In this document: positions 23,568 to 36,592 of the stretch, piece after piece
How the letters are laid out: every line of letters begins with the position of its first letter
Position numbering within the stretch: the stretch's first letter is position 1
NCBI RefSeq assembly: GCF_900090285.1
Contig: NZ_LT607754.1
Coordinates: 4,862,001-4,926,000, forward strand
DNA length: 64,000 nucleotides
Reading direction: 5' to 3'
Source: Micromonospora inositola
Lineage (GTDB): Bacteria > Actinomycetota > Actinomycetes > Mycobacteriales > Micromonosporaceae
Notes under the pieces: generated by a model
Told to the model about the DNA's origin: nothing
The model's input: the letters and a program-made list of their open reading frames with translations, nothing else
The model's database searches: none
Translations under genes and position numbers: made by a program

Positions 23568-24683
23568 ATGAGCGGCGTACGGGTGCTGGTAGGTACGCGC
23601 AAGGGCGCGTTCACGTTGACCTCGGACGGCAGGCGCGGCGACTGGACGGTCGACGGACCTCATTTCGGCGGCTGGGAGATCTTCCACCTCACCGGGTCGC
23701 CGGCCGACCCCAACCGGCTCTACGCGTCCCAGTCCGGCGGCTGGTTCGGGCAGTTGATCCAGCGCTCGGACGACGGCGGCAGGACCTGGACCGCGGTCGG
23801 CAACGACTTCGCCTACTCCGGCGAGGTCGGCGAGCACCTGTGGTACGACGGCACCCCACGCCCGTGGGAGTTCAAGCGCATCTGGCACCTCGAGCCGTCC
23901 CGCGACGACCCCGACACCGTGTACGCGGGAGCGGAGGACGCCGCCCTCTACGTCACCACCGACGGCGGTCAGAAGTGGACGGAGCTCACCGCCCTTCGTA
24001 CCCACCCGACCGGACCCGCCTGGCAGCCCGGCGCCGGCGGCATGTGCCTGCACACGATCATCCTGGACCCGGTGAACAAGGACCGGATCTACGTCGCCAT
24101 CTCGGCGGCGGGTGCGTTCCGTAGCGACGACGCCGGCGCCAGCTGGCTGCCGATCAACAAGGGCCTGCGCTCCGGGGAGATCCCCGACCAGGACTCCGAG
24201 GTCGGCCACTGCGTGCACCACATCACCCAGCACCCGGCCCGGCCGGACACCCTGTTCATGCAGAAGCACTGGGACGTCATGCGCAGCGACGACGCCGGTG
24301 CGAACTGGCGTGAGGTCAGCGGCAACCTGCCGTCGGACTTCGGGTTCCCGATCGCGGTGCACGCGCACGAGCCGGAGACCGTCTACGTCGTGCCGATCAA
24401 GAGCGACTCCGAGCATTTCCCGCCGGAGGGCAAGCTGCGCGTCTACCGCAGCCGCACCGGTGGCGAGGACTGGGAGCCGTTGACCAAGGGTCTGCCTCAG
24501 TCCGACTGCTACGTCAACGTGTACCGCGACGCGATGGCGGTCGACACGCTCGACCCGTGCGGGATCTACTTCGGCACCACCGGTGGCCAGGTCTACCACT
24601 CGGCCGACGGAGGCGACAGCTGGGCGCCGATCGTACGGGACCTGCCGGCGGTGCTGTCCGTGGAAGCCCAGGTGCTGCCGTGA
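23568..24683 (+). CDS. WD40/YVTN/BNR-like repeat protein (sialidase/sortilin-type propeller)
   Basis: The 371-residue protein contains six Asp-box motifs (S/T-x-D-x-G-x-x-W): [58 protein letters not shown] and [12 protein letters not shown]. Each ends a propeller blade. The start, [20 protein letters not shown], and [20 protein letters not shown] are typical of the cytoplasmic 'exo-alpha-sialidase-like' proteins, which lack sialidase arginine triads. No signal peptide is seen. The stop overlaps the start of the MoaD/ThiS-like gene (GTGA), so the two are translationally coupled. The activity is unknown. Confidence 0.85.
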   Translation: MSGVRVLVGTRKGAFTLTSDGRRGDWTVDGPHFGGWEIFHLTGSPADPNRLYASQSGGWFGQLIQRSDDGGRTWTAVGNDFAYSGEVGEHLWYDGTPRPWEFKRIWHLEPSRDDPDTVYAGAEDAALYVTTDGGQKWTELTALRTHPTGPAWQPGAGGMCLHTIILDPVNKDRIYVAISAAGAFRSDDAGASWLPINKGLRSGEIPDQDSEVGHCVHHITQHPARPDTLFMQKHWDVMRSDDAGANWREVSGNLPSDFGFPIAVHAHEPETVYVVPIKSDSEHFPPEGKLRVYRSRTGGEDWEPLTKGLPQSDCYVNVYRDAMAVDTLDPCGIYFGTTGGQVYHSADGGDSWAPIVRDLPAVLSVEAQVLP

Positions 24684-24976
24684 TCCGGGTCGTCCTCCCG
24701 GCCCACCTGAAGAACCTGGCTCACGTCACCGGCGAGGTACGTCTCGAGGTGGGCGGTCCGGTCACCCAGCGCCTGGTGCTGGACACCCTCGAGGCGCAAT
24801 ACCCGATGCTGCTCGGCACGATCCGCGACCGCCACAGCGGCAAGCGCCGCGCGTTCGTCCGCTTCTACGCCTGCGAGGAGGACCTGTCCAACGACTCGCC
24901 CGACGCACCACTGCCTGAGCGGGTCGTCGCAGGCGAGGAACCGTTCATCATCCTCGGGGCGATGGCCGGGGGATAG
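24680..24976 (+). CDS. MoaD/ThiS family ubiquitin-like protein
   Basis: The 98-residue protein has a beta-grasp pattern: [60 protein letters not shown] and [13 protein letters not shown]. It ends in Gly-Gly, the residue pair that is adenylated and thiocarboxylated or conjugated in ThiS, MoaD, CysO and SAMP proteins. No E1-like (ThiF/MoeB) enzyme, sulfurtransferase or molybdopterin gene is adjacent. The partner is the coupled BNR propeller protein upstream. Start GTG 24680 overlaps its stop. Sulfur carrier or protein modifier are both possible. Confidence 0.8.
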   Translation: MIRVVLPAHLKNLAHVTGEVRLEVGGPVTQRLVLDTLEAQYPMLLGTIRDRHSGKRRAFVRFYACEEDLSNDSPDAPLPERVVAGEEPFIILGAMAGG

Positions 24977-25020
24977 CGGTTTCAGTGCCCGGCGGGCGCA
25001 GAACTGGGTACCGTGCCGGG

Positions 25021-25932
25021 GTGGAGGTTGGATTCGCGCCACCCGTCTCCGGCTCGTGGGCCACCCCGGAGAACATGATCCACGTCGCCCGCCGTGCCGA
25101 GCAGCTCGGATACCACTCGCTGTGGGCCTTCCAGCGCCTGCTGGTGCCCGCCGACCTCGGCTGGAGCGAGACGTACCACAGCGTCCAGGACCCGCTGACA
25201 ACGCTGGCGTTCCTGGCGGCCCACACCACGCGGATCCGGCTCGGCGTCGCGGTGCTCAACATGCCGTTCATCTCCCCGGTGGTGCTCGCCAAGCAGACCG
25301 CGACTCTCGACATCCTCGCCGGCGGACGGCTCGACGTCGGACTCGGTCTCGGCTGGGCGGACGAGGAATATCAGGCGACGGGTGCGAGCAAGCATCGGCG
25401 CGGCCATCGGGCCGAGGAGTTCCTCGCCGTCCTTCGCGCCCTCTGGCAGAACGACGTCGCCGAGCATCGCGGCGAGTTCTACCAGGTCCCGCCGACGCGT
25501 CTGGAGCCGAAGCCGGTGCAGCGGCCGCACCCGCCGATCCTGCTCGGCGGCCACGCGCCCGCGGCGCTGCGCCGGGCGGGCCGGTTCGCCGACGGCTGGG
25601 TCAGCGGCAGCCAGGCGGACCTGACGGGCATCGGCGCGGCGGTCGCGACGGTCAGGGCCGCCGCGGCGGACGCCGGGCGCGATCCCCGTTCGTTGCGCTT
25701 CGTCTGCCGTGGCGCCGTCCGGGTACGTCCGACGGGTTCGGCCGGGCGCGAGCCGCTCACCGGCACGCTCGAGCAGATCCGGTCGGATCTCGGCAGGCTT
25801 TCCGAAGCCGGCATCACCGAACTGTTCGTCGACCTCAACTTCGATCCGGAGATCGGCGCACCCCGCGCGGACGCCCAGGCGTCGCTGCGACGGGCCGACG
25901 AGGTGCTCGACGCCCTCGCCCCGACCCGCTGA
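25021..25932 (+). CDS. LLM class F420-dependent oxidoreductase
   Basis: The 303-residue protein has the luciferase-like TIM-barrel pattern: VEVGFAPPVSGSWATPENMI, the second-strand GYHSLWAFQRLLVPADLGWS, TTRIRLGVAVLNMPFISPVV, then KQTATLDILAGGRLDVGLGL and the cofactor-site tail GWADEEYQATGA. The C-terminal part includes LGGHAPAALRRAGRFADGWV. Actinobacterial members usually use F420, though FMN cannot be excluded. GTG 25021 is where homology begins. It follows the MoaD-like gene by 44 bases on the same strand. Substrate unknown. Confidence 0.85.
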   Translation: MEVGFAPPVSGSWATPENMIHVARRAEQLGYHSLWAFQRLLVPADLGWSETYHSVQDPLTTLAFLAAHTTRIRLGVAVLNMPFISPVVLAKQTATLDILAGGRLDVGLGLGWADEEYQATGASKHRRGHRAEEFLAVLRALWQNDVAEHRGEFYQVPPTRLEPKPVQRPHPPILLGGHAPAALRRAGRFADGWVSGSQADLTGIGAAVATVRAAAADAGRDPRSLRFVCRGAVRVRPTGSAGREPLTGTLEQIRSDLGRLSEAGITELFVDLNFDPEIGAPRADAQASLRRADEVLDALAPTR

Positions 25933-25947
25933 CACCCCGACTGGCAT

Positions 25948-26376
25948 TCACCCGGCCGGGCCCGCGTCCGAGGCGGACCACGCCGACCAGCGGGTCACCC
26001 GCACCGCGACCACCGGCCCGACCGGTGGACGCTGGACGTACTGCGGATATTTGTCGGCCAGCGCCGCGCGGGCCGCGGCCTCCTCCCCGCGGTCCTCCAC
26101 CAGCCAGCCGTGCCCGTCCAGCCGGACCCACCACAGCCACGACCAGTCCTCGTCATACTCGTCGATCAGCAGGCAGGCAGACCCCGTCGCCCGGATGTTC
26201 TCCAGCCGGCGGAGCCGCCGGTGGCGCTTGGGCTTCTCGTCGACCGCGTGGTAGACGACGTCGCCGAGCAGGACGAAGCACACCGGCACCAGGTGCGGAC
26301 GGCCGTCGGCCCCGACGGTGGCCAGCCGGGCCACCCGGGCCGACCCGACCCGATGCCGGAGTTCGTCGGCGGGCAC
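25948..26376 (-). CDS. PPOX class F420-dependent oxidoreductase (TIGR03668-type)
   Basis: The 142-residue split-barrel protein reads [20 protein letters not shown] then [20 protein letters not shown], followed by [20 protein letters not shown] and a C-terminal [18 protein letters not shown]. The pattern matches the pyridoxamine-oxidase-fold F420 binders of actinobacteria. The GTG at 26376 is preceded by AGGAGG at ideal spacing. The upstream frame is open for another 200 codons but contains only the antisense and relic DNA of its neighbours. It is convergent with the LLM gene, 15 bases away. Substrate unknown. Confidence 0.83.
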   Translation of the reverse strand: MPADELRHRVGSARVARLATVGADGRPHLVPVCFVLLGDVVYHAVDEKPKRHRRLRRLENIRATGSACLLIDEYDEDWSWLWWVRLDGHGWLVEDRGEEAAARAALADKYPQYVQRPPVGPVVAVRVTRWSAWSASDAGPAG

Positions 26377-26389
26377 CTTGGCCTCCTCA

Positions 26390-26513
26390 GCGGCTCCGTC
26401 TGCGCCCAGTAGGCCTGGCAGTTCGCGGTCACGCCCAACTGTCGAAAGCGTGGCACGTCCCGGGGCTGGACGAGCTGCAGATGGGCGATGTGGTGACGGT
26501 TGGCGCGCCCGGA
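26390..26513 (-). pseudogene. Amidohydrolase (YtcJ-like) relic
   Basis: The minus strand encodes [20 protein letters not shown] then [16 protein letters not shown]. This is the conserved HxIAHLQ.V.P.DvPRF..LGv.AN.Qp.Wa segment of YtcJ/NfdA-type amidohydrolases. Only about 40 codons remain, squeezed between the LLM gene and the PPOX gene, without metal-site N-terminal HxH. It indicates that a longer catabolic gene once stood here. Confidence 0.7.
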
Positions 26514-27506
26514 CTAGACGTGCGAAATTACCCCCTTGCCATACGAGGAGAGGGTGTTCTCCTTGTCGTCGTGCATGAGGTAGAGGGCGAAGTTGTGCAC
26601 CCCGATCTCCTTGAGTTCCTGCAGCCGGTCGATATGGGCCGACTCGGGTCCGAGCAGGCAGAACCGGTCGACGATCTCGTCGGGGACAAACGAGGTGGAC
26701 GGATGGCCGACGCGGCCGTGGTGTGCATAGTCGTAGCCCTCGCGGCCCCTGATGTAGTCGGTGAGCGCCTTCGGCACGACTCCGGAGTCGCCGTAGCGGG
26801 CGACCAGGTCGGCCACGTGGTTGCCGACCATGCCGCCGAACCAGCGCAGTTGGTCCCGCTGGTGCCCGAGGTCCGTGCCCACGTACGCCGGTGCTGCCAC
26901 GCACATCGTGATCGAGTCGGGATCTCGGCCTGCGGCGGTGGCCGCCTCGCGTACCGAGCCGATCGTCCACCGGGCGATGTCGGCATCGGCCGTCTGCAGG
27001 ATGAAGCCGTCGGCCTGCTCGCCGACCAGCCGCAGCGCTTTCGGGCCGTAGGCGGCCATCCAGATCTCCAGCCTGCCGTCACGCACCCACGGGATGCGCA
27101 CCGGCGTGCCGTGGTGTTCGACCTCGTTGCCTTCGGCCAGCTCCTTGATCACGTGCATGGCCCTTTTCAGCGTGGCCAGGCTCGCCGGCGGCTGACCGAT
27201 GACCCGCCGGGCCGAGTCGCCGCGGCCGATCCCGCACACCGTGCGGTTGCCGAACATGTCGTTGAGCGTGGCGAAGAGCGACGCGGTGACCGACCAGTCG
27301 CGGGTGCTCGGGTTGGTCACCATCGGTCCGACGATCAGGTGCTTGGTCGCGGCGAGGACCTGCGAGTAGATGACGAACGGCTCCTGCCACAGCACGCAGG
27401 AGTCGAACGTCCACCCGTAGCGGAACCCGTTGTCCTCGGCGGCGGTGAGGCCCGCCACGACGTCGCGAGCGGGCGGGTCGGTCTGAAGTACGACACCGAA
27501 GTCCAC
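26514..27506 (-). CDS. LLM class flavin/F420-dependent oxidoreductase (TIGR03842-type)
   Basis: The 330-residue TIM-barrel protein begins MDFGVVLQTDPPARDVVAGL, with GWTFDSCVLWQEPFVIYSQV, TKHLIVGPMVTNPSTRDWSV and the cofactor-site FGNRTVCGIGRGDSARRVIG, then LEIWMAAYGPKALRLVGEQA. This subfamily occurs with dihydropyrimidinase genes. It is the last gene of the NCS1-ureidopropionase-dihydropyrimidinase operon, 12 bases after the dihydropyrimidinase stop. It could reduce or oxidise the pyrimidine or hydantoin ring before hydrolysis, because no PydA/PreT-PreA is encoded nearby. That role is inference; family members are uncharacterised. Confidence 0.82.
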   Translation of the reverse strand: MDFGVVLQTDPPARDVVAGLTAAEDNGFRYGWTFDSCVLWQEPFVIYSQVLAATKHLIVGPMVTNPSTRDWSVTASLFATLNDMFGNRTVCGIGRGDSARRVIGQPPASLATLKRAMHVIKELAEGNEVEHHGTPVRIPWVRDGRLEIWMAAYGPKALRLVGEQADGFILQTADADIARWTIGSVREAATAAGRDPDSITMCVAAPAYVGTDLGHQRDQLRWFGGMVGNHVADLVARYGDSGVVPKALTDYIRGREGYDYAHHGRVGHPSTSFVPDEIVDRFCLLGPESAHIDRLQELKEIGVHNFALYLMHDDKENTLSSYGKGVISHV

Positions 27507-27518
27507 GGCTTCTCCTTG

Positions 27519-28922
27519 TCAGACCAGATATTGACTGAGATCGCGCTTCAGGAACCTGCCGTGCCCGGCCGCGCCGTGGAAGGCGTTGTCGTGGACCACG
27601 ACCCGACCGCGGGACAGCACGGTGGAGACCTTCCCGGTCAGCTCCATGCCCTCGTACGCGGAATAGTCCACGTTCATGTGGTGGGTGCTGGCCGATATGG
27701 TCTGCTGGGCCGTCGGGTCGTACACCGTGATGTCCGCGTCCGCGCCCGGCGCGATGACGCCCTTGCGCGGGTAGAGGCCGAACATCCTGGCGGGCGTGGT
27801 CGAGCTGATCTCCACCCAGCGCGGCAGAGTGATCTCGCCTTTCACGACGCCCTGATAGAGCAGGTCCATCCGGTGCTCGACGCCCGGCATCCCGTTCGGG
27901 ATCTTGGAGAAGTCGCCCCGGCCCAGTTCCTTCTGGTCCTTGAAGCAGAAGGGGCAGTGGTCGGTGGACACCAGCGACAGGTCGTTGGTGCGCAGGCCTC
28001 GCCACAGTTCCGCCTGGTGCTCCCGGGGTCGCAACGGGGGAGAGGCGACGTACTTCGCGCCCTCGAAGTCGGGCTTGGCCAGATCCTCCAATGACAGGAA
28101 CAGATACTGCGGGCAGGTCTCCGCGAACACGTTCTGGCCCGTGTCGCGGGCCTGGGTGACCGCGTCCAGGGCGTGCGCGGCGGACAGGTGCACGATGTAC
28201 AGCGGTGAGCCGGTGACCTTGGCCAGCGCGATCGCCCGGGAGGTCGCCTCGCCCTCCAGCTCGGGCGGCCGGGTCAGCCCGTGCTGCACCGGATCGGTGC
28301 GCTGGCTGGCGAGCGCCTGCGCCACGAGCTGGTCGATCGCGATGCCGTTCTCCGCATGCATCATGATCATCGATCCGGTGTCCCGGGCTTTCTGCATTGC
28401 CCGCAGGATCTCGCCGTCGGTTGCGTAGAAGACCCCGGGATAGGCCATGAACATCTTGAAGGTGTTCACGCCCGCGTCGATGCAGGACTCCATCTCCTTC
28501 AGTGACGTGTCGTTGACGTCCGACACGATCATGTGGAAGCCGTAGTCGATCGCGCAGTTGCCGTCGGCCTTGCTGTGCCATTTGTCGAGCGCGGACAGCA
28601 GGGACGTTCCCTTGGCCTGTACGGCGAAGTCCACGATCGTCGTCGTGCCGCCCCAGGCTGCCGCGATCGTCCCGGTCTCGAAGGTGTCCGCCGAGAACGT
28701 GCCGCCGAAGGGCATCTCCATGTGGGTGTGGCCGTCGATGCCGCCGGGCACGACGTACTTCCCGGCGGCGTCGATCACGCGCTCGGCGCCGGACGCCCAC
28801 TGCTGGGCCAGACCGGAGTCCGGCGCGGCGAGCGCGGCGATCCGCTCGCCCTCCACCAGCACGTCGGCCGGGTACGCGCCGGTGGCGTTGACGACTGTTC
28901 CGTTGCGGATGAGGATGCTCAC
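27519..28922 (-). CDS. hydA: Dihydropyrimidinase/hydantoinase
   Basis: The 467-residue enzyme opens the ring of dihydrouracil, dihydrothymine or 5-substituted hydantoins to N-carbamoyl-beta-amino acids. The binuclear metal site is intact: GGIDGHTHMEMPFGG (HxH) near residue 63, the carbamylated lysine in NTFKMFMAYPG, His in MIMMHAENG and LYIVHLSAAHA, and the aspartate in LVSTDHCPFC. The substrate-binding loop NGMPGVEHRMDLLY is present. GTG 28922 overlaps the stop of the ureidopropionase gene (GTGA), so translation is coupled. The cytoplasmic product feeds that neighbour. Confidence 0.92.
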   Translation of the reverse strand: MSILIRNGTVVNATGAYPADVLVEGERIAALAAPDSGLAQQWASGAERVIDAAGKYVVPGGIDGHTHMEMPFGGTFSADTFETGTIAAAWGGTTTIVDFAVQAKGTSLLSALDKWHSKADGNCAIDYGFHMIVSDVNDTSLKEMESCIDAGVNTFKMFMAYPGVFYATDGEILRAMQKARDTGSMIMMHAENGIAIDQLVAQALASQRTDPVQHGLTRPPELEGEATSRAIALAKVTGSPLYIVHLSAAHALDAVTQARDTGQNVFAETCPQYLFLSLEDLAKPDFEGAKYVASPPLRPREHQAELWRGLRTNDLSLVSTDHCPFCFKDQKELGRGDFSKIPNGMPGVEHRMDLLYQGVVKGEITLPRWVEISSTTPARMFGLYPRKGVIAPGADADITVYDPTAQQTISASTHHMNVDYSAYEGMELTGKVSTVLSRGRVVVHDNAFHGAAGHGRFLKRDLSQYLV

Positions 28923-29757
28923 GGCTTCACCAGCGACTCGTACGTGTCCGGCCGGCGGTCGCGGTAGAACGCCCACAGGTCGCGGACCTCGGCCAGCCTG
29001 TCCATGTCGAGGTCGCGGACCACGATCTCCTCCTCGGTGTCCGACGCGGCGTCGCCGACAAGTTGACCGCGCGGGTCGACGAAGTAGGACTGGCCGTAGA
29101 AGTCGTTGTCGCCCAACGGCTCCACGCCCACCCGGTTGATCGTGCCGACGTAGTACTCGTTGGCGACCGCGGCGGCGGGCTGCTCCAGTCGCCAGAGGTA
29201 CTCGGACAGGCCGCGGCTTGTGGCGGAGGGGTTGAAGACGATCCTCGCCCCGGCCAGCCCCAGTGCGCGCCAGCCTTCCGGGAAGTGCCGCTCGTAGCAG
29301 ATGTAGACGCCGATGCGGCCGACGGCGGTGTCGAACACCGGATATCCGAGGTTTCCCGGCCTGAAGTAGAACTTCTCCCAGAAGCCTTTCACCTGCGGAA
29401 TGTGGTTCTTCCGGTGCTTGCCGAGGTAGGTGCCGTCGGCGTCGATCACCGCGGCGGTGTTGAAGTAGACGCCCGGCTGTTCCTGCTCGTACATCGGCAC
29501 GATCAGGACCACGCCGTGCTGCTCGGCGACCTCGCGCATCAGCGCCGTCGTCGGCCCGTCCGGGATCGCCTCCGTGTACGAGTAGTAGTCCGCGTCCTGG
29601 ACCTGGCAGAAGTACGGGCCGTAGAACAACTCCTGCAGGCAGACGACCTGTGCGCCCTGCGACGCGGCGCTGCGGATCGCCTCGACCGCGTTCGCGATCA
29701 TGGAATCCTTGTCACCGGTCCACTTCTGCTGCACCAGCCCGGCTCGGATGATGTTGC

Positions 29758-29761
<4 letters not shown>
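28919..29761 (-). CDS. Beta-ureidopropionase (nitrilase superfamily amidohydrolase)
   Basis: The 280-residue enzyme has the Glu-Lys-Cys triad of the carbon-nitrogen hydrolases: VCLQELFYGPYFCQVQD (Glu near residue 44), KHRKNHIPQVKGFWEKFYF (Lys near 116) and GVYICYERHFPEGWRALG (Cys near 154). The FYGPYFCQ and GFWEKFYF segments are typical of N-carbamoyl-beta-alanine amidohydrolases, which release beta-alanine, CO2 and ammonia. ATG 29761 overlaps the transporter stop (ATGA), with GGGGGA upstream. Gene order transporter-ureidopropionase-dihydropyrimidinase fits the reductive pyrimidine pathway. N-carbamoyl-D-amino acid hydrolase is an alternative. Confidence 0.88.
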
Positions 29762-31317
<1,556 letters not shown>

Positions 31318-31326
31318 CGCTCACCT

Positions 31327-31350
31327 CACTGTTACGCTGCCGCAACAGTG
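31327..31350. promoter_or_regulatory. Candidate operator of the pyrimidine-catabolic operon
   Basis: CACTGTT (31327-31333) and AACAGTG (31344-31350) form a perfect inverted repeat with a ten-base spacer, ten bases upstream of the NCS1 start codon and touching its ribosome site. The neighbouring PucR protein is the obvious candidate binder. That assignment is inference. Confidence 0.5.
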
Positions 31351-31519
31351 GCCGGCCAACCGGCGCGCGTGCTGCGGGTGGGGGCGGACAAGCTCGATCT
31401 CCATCTCGGAATCGTGGGTGTCGCCACGTCACCACGGGCAGTGGCAAACTGTTCACGCTTGCCTTGATCACGGCACACTGTGTCGGTTGCGCCGCCCCGA
31501 GGTGTCAACGGCGATGCGA

Positions 31520-33124
31520 TCACGCCTCGTCGAGTTCGCGTACGAGGAGCGCCACGTACAGCGACAGCATCGACTCTGGATCCTCCAGCGACACCCCGAG
31601 CACCTGCTCGACCCGCGACAGCTGCTGGTAGTACGCGGTTCGCGACAAATGCGCCGCCCCGGCTGCCGCCGACTTGTTCCCGCCCTGCTCGCAGTAGCAG
31701 CGCAGCAGCTCCACCAGCCGGCTGCCCTGGCTGTCATCGCGGGCCAACAGGGGCCCGAGCTCCCGGTGGGCGAACGCCCGAACGCGCTCGTCCTCGCGCA
31801 GCAGGTGCAGCAGGCCGCGCAGCCGCACGTCATCCAGGCGGTGGTAGAGCTGGGTGCCGGAGGAGCGTAGCGCCGCACCGGCGACGTGAGCAGCCTCCCC
31901 CAGACTGCGCCGCACGTCGGACACGTGCGACACGGTCGTCCCGACTGCCACCACCACAGCACCGGCGGCCGACCGGTGCACCTCTCTGGCCAGGCGCCGC
32001 AGGACCGCGTCGACTCCCGCCTGCGCGGGCAACGACAACAACGCGCGCACGCTCGTCTCGTCCACGACGCCCACCAACGCTGCCACGCTCACCCGCCGCG
32101 CGGCCAACGCCGTGGCCTCCGCGAGGTCCCGCAACACCTCCTGCGTCGCCAGTGCGGGGGCGCGCGGGGTCATGCTCCCCGGCCGGATCGCCACCCCGAC
32201 CAGTTGCCGCCGTTCCAGCGCAACGCCCAACGCGGCCGCCCGTGCCGCCAGATCAGGAGGTGGCAATGCCTGGCCGAGCAGCTGCGCGAGCAACATCCGG
32301 TGCGTCTGCCGCTCCAGACTCTCCCGATCCCGCGCCACGAGCCGGTGCACCGCCAGTGCCGACGCGGCCCGCTCCGCGACCACCACGTGACGGTGCGGGG
32401 GAGGGGCCGGCGAGAGCAGAACCAACCGTCCCCAGTCGGCGCCCTGCGCGCCGACCGCGGTGATCAGCCAGCCGGCTTCCTCGTCGTAGGCGGTCCGTTG
32501 GGACACCGCCACGGACCGGGACCGCTGCCCCCAGTCGGTCAGCAACTCGATCGGGTCCTGCCCGGCCGCGTCGTACGCGAGCACGTCGTGCCCCAGCGTC
32601 TCCAGAACGACCGGCAGCCCGGAGATCCTCGCGACCTCGCGCAACACCTCGGCCGGCTCCGCCCCGGCGACCGTGAGCGCGGTGAACGTCTCGTGCACCT
32701 GCTCAGCCGCCCGCAGCTCGGCGAGCTGCGCGTTCACGATCAACGCCACGACCGCCTCCGTGACGGACACGAACTGGGTCTCCCGCGCCAGCGTGATCAA
32801 TGGAAGCCTGTGTCGTTCCGCAGCCGCCACGAGCGCGTCCGGCACGTGGTCGCTCCAGCGCCGGACCAGCTCCACCACGAGCCCCGCTGCGCCGACCGCG
32901 GCCAGGTCGTCCACGTACGTCGTCAGTGCCGTTTCCTCGTCGGGCAGCGCGATGCCGGTGGTCAGCACGAGCTCGCCGCCGCGCAGCAGGTGAGCGATGT
33001 CGGCGACCTCCGCCACATGGACCCAGCGGACGGGCCCCTGCATGCCGGCGGACCCGGCGACGACGCGTGGCCTGCCGCGCCGGATCACGGGCAGCGCTAC
33101 CGCTTCTGCGACCGTGGGGTACAT
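31520..33124 (-). CDS. PucR family transcriptional regulator
   Basis: The 534-residue protein has the PucR N-terminal ligand domain (YPTVAEAVALPVIRRGRPRV; HLLRGGELVLTTGIALPDEE) and a central GGDEF-like/CdaR region. The C-terminal HTH_30 domain reads CEQGGNKSAAAGAAHLSRTA then YYQQLSRVEQVLGVSLEDPE. The ATG at 33124 follows GGGAGG; an in-frame start at 33151 is less likely. PucR proteins activate purine, pyrimidine or allantoin catabolic genes in response to intermediates. It sits between the minus-strand operon and the divergent aminotransferase-dehydrogenase pair, so it probably controls both. A 77-bp piece of this gene is duplicated at 20661-20737. Confidence 0.9.
   Translation of the reverse strand: MYPTVAEAVALPVIRRGRPRVVAGSAGMQGPVRWVHVAEVADIAHLLRGGELVLTTGIALPDEETALTTYVDDLAAVGAAGLVVELVRRWSDHVPDALVAAAERHRLPLITLARETQFVSVTEAVVALIVNAQLAELRAAEQVHETFTALTVAGAEPAEVLREVARISGLPVVLETLGHDVLAYDAAGQDPIELLTDWGQRSRSVAVSQRTAYDEEAGWLITAVGAQGADWGRLVLLSPAPPPHRHVVVAERAASALAVHRLVARDRESLERQTHRMLLAQLLGQALPPPDLAARAAALGVALERRQLVGVAIRPGSMTPRAPALATQEVLRDLAEATALAARRVSVAALVGVVDETSVRALLSLPAQAGVDAVLRRLAREVHRSAAGAVVVAVGTTVSHVSDVRRSLGEAAHVAGAALRSSGTQLYHRLDDVRLRGLLHLLREDERVRAFAHRELGPLLARDDSQGSRLVELLRCYCEQGGNKSAAAGAAHLSRTAYYQQLSRVEQVLGVSLEDPESMLSLYVALLVRELDEA
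32697..32773 (+). repeat. Parent copy of the 77-bp pucR-derived direct repeat
   Basis: This lies inside the PucR gene and matches 20661-20737 at 76 of 77 positions, same orientation, 12,036 bases apart. It encodes FVSVTEAVVALIVNAQLAEL on the minus strand. Confidence 0.85.
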
Positions 33125-33249
33125 GCGGCCTCCCGTGCGACGGCTGCACACAACGTAGTGCCATTGATGCCGACCCGTACAGGTTGTCGGTGGCGGCGAA
33201 CACCGAAGTCTCGCGACACTCGGCTCAGGTACGAGATACGGAGGACGCG

Positions 33250-34535
33250 ATGGCGCATCGGGAGTTGCTGCATCGACACCGGTCCGTGATGCCGAAGTGG
33301 CTGGCCCTCTATTACGACGAGCCGATCGAGATCGCCAGCGCGCAGGGTCGCCGGGTGACCGATCGCGAGGGCCGGACGTACCTCGACTTCTTCGGCGGCA
33401 TCCTCACCAACTCGGTCGGCTACGACGTGGCCGAAATCAGCGATGCCGTCCGCTCACAGATCGACACCGGCGTGCTGCACTCCTCCACGCTGTACCTGAT
33501 CGAGTCGCAGGTCGAGCTCGCCGAGAAGATCGCGCGGCTGTCCGGGATCCCGGACGCCAGGGTGTTCTTCACGAACTCGGGCACGGAAGCCAACGAGACC
33601 GCCCTGATGCTCGCCACGCAGCACCGCCGCAGCGGGCAGGTGCTCGCCCTGCGCAACTCCTACCATGGCCGCGCGTTCGCCACCGTCGCGATCACCGGCA
33701 TCCGCGGCTGGTCGGCCAGCGCGCTCAGCCCGATAAAGGTGAGCTGGGTGCACGGTGGCTACCGGTACCGCAGCCCCTTCAAGGACCTGTCGGACGCCGA
33801 CTACGTCAAGGCGTGCGTCGCCGACCTGCGCGAGGTGATCGAGACAACGACCGCCGGAGACGTGGCGTGCATGATCGCCGAGCCGATTCAGGGCGTGGGC
33901 GGGTTCGCCTCCCCGCCGGACGGCCTGTTCCGCGAGTTCAAGAGGGTGCTCGACGAGTACGGCATCCTGTTCATCTCCGACGAGGTTCAGACCGGTTGGG
34001 GCCGTACGGGCGAGCACTTCTGGGGCATCCAGGCGCATGATGTGGTGCCGGACGCGATGACCTTCGCCAAAGGACTCGGCAACGGTCTGGCGATCGGTGG
34101 TGTCGTCGCGCGCGCGGAACTCATGGACTCCCTGCAGGCGAACTCGATCTCCACGTTCGGTGGCAACCCGATCTCCACGGCTGGGGCCCTTGCCGCCCTG
34201 AACTATCTGCTGGACCACGACCTTCAGGCGAACGCCGCAAAACTGGGCAGTCGCCTGATCCACGGCCTTCGTTCGGTCGCCGCAAGGCATCCGATGGTCG
34301 GCGACGTACGCGGCAAGGGTCTCATGATCGCCCTCGAGTTCGTCGGCCCGGCCAGCGAACCCAACCCGGCGGCAGCAACCGCCCTGTTGGAGGAAACGCG
34401 CAGACGCGGACTGTTGGTCGGCAAGGGCGGGCTGCACGGCAACGTGATCCGGTTGGCGCCGCCGATGACGCTCACCGAGGACGAGGCCGAGGAGGCGCTG
34501 GGCATCCTCGCCGAGGCTATCGAGGCGGTGCCGGC

Positions 34536-34539
<4 letters not shown>
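33250..34539 (+). CDS. Class III aminotransferase (beta-alanine/alanine-glyoxylate type)
   Basis: The 429-residue PLP enzyme shows class III features: TYLDFFGGILTNSVGY near residue 42, the phosphate-binding VFFTNSGTEANETALMLATQ, EPIQGVGGFASPPDGLFREF, LFISDEVQTGWGRTGEHFWG, and the Schiff-base lysine in TFAKGLGNGLAIGG, followed by STFGGNPISTAGALA. In this context it should transaminate beta-alanine (or beta-aminoisobutyrate) from the ureidopropionase step to malonate (or methylmalonate) semialdehyde. GGAGG precedes ATG 33250. Its stop overlaps the dehydrogenase start (ATGA). Substrate assignment rests on context. Confidence 0.88.
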
Positions 34540-36482
<1,943 letters not shown>

Positions 36483-36592
36483 GGGGCCCGCTCCAGCCGC
36501 TGGATCACCGCCTCATCGGGCTGCTCCGCTCGTTCTCAGTAGCGACCGTGATTCGTCGTACGGGTGAGATGGGAAGCCGGACATCGAAAGAG

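Noticed and set aside
25056..28094. A 1,012-codon plus-strand open frame
   Set aside because: It is antisense to the dihydropyrimidinase and LLM genes and frameshifted across the LLM oxidoreductase. The repeated Arg/Pro/Gly composition is typical of GC-rich shadow frames.
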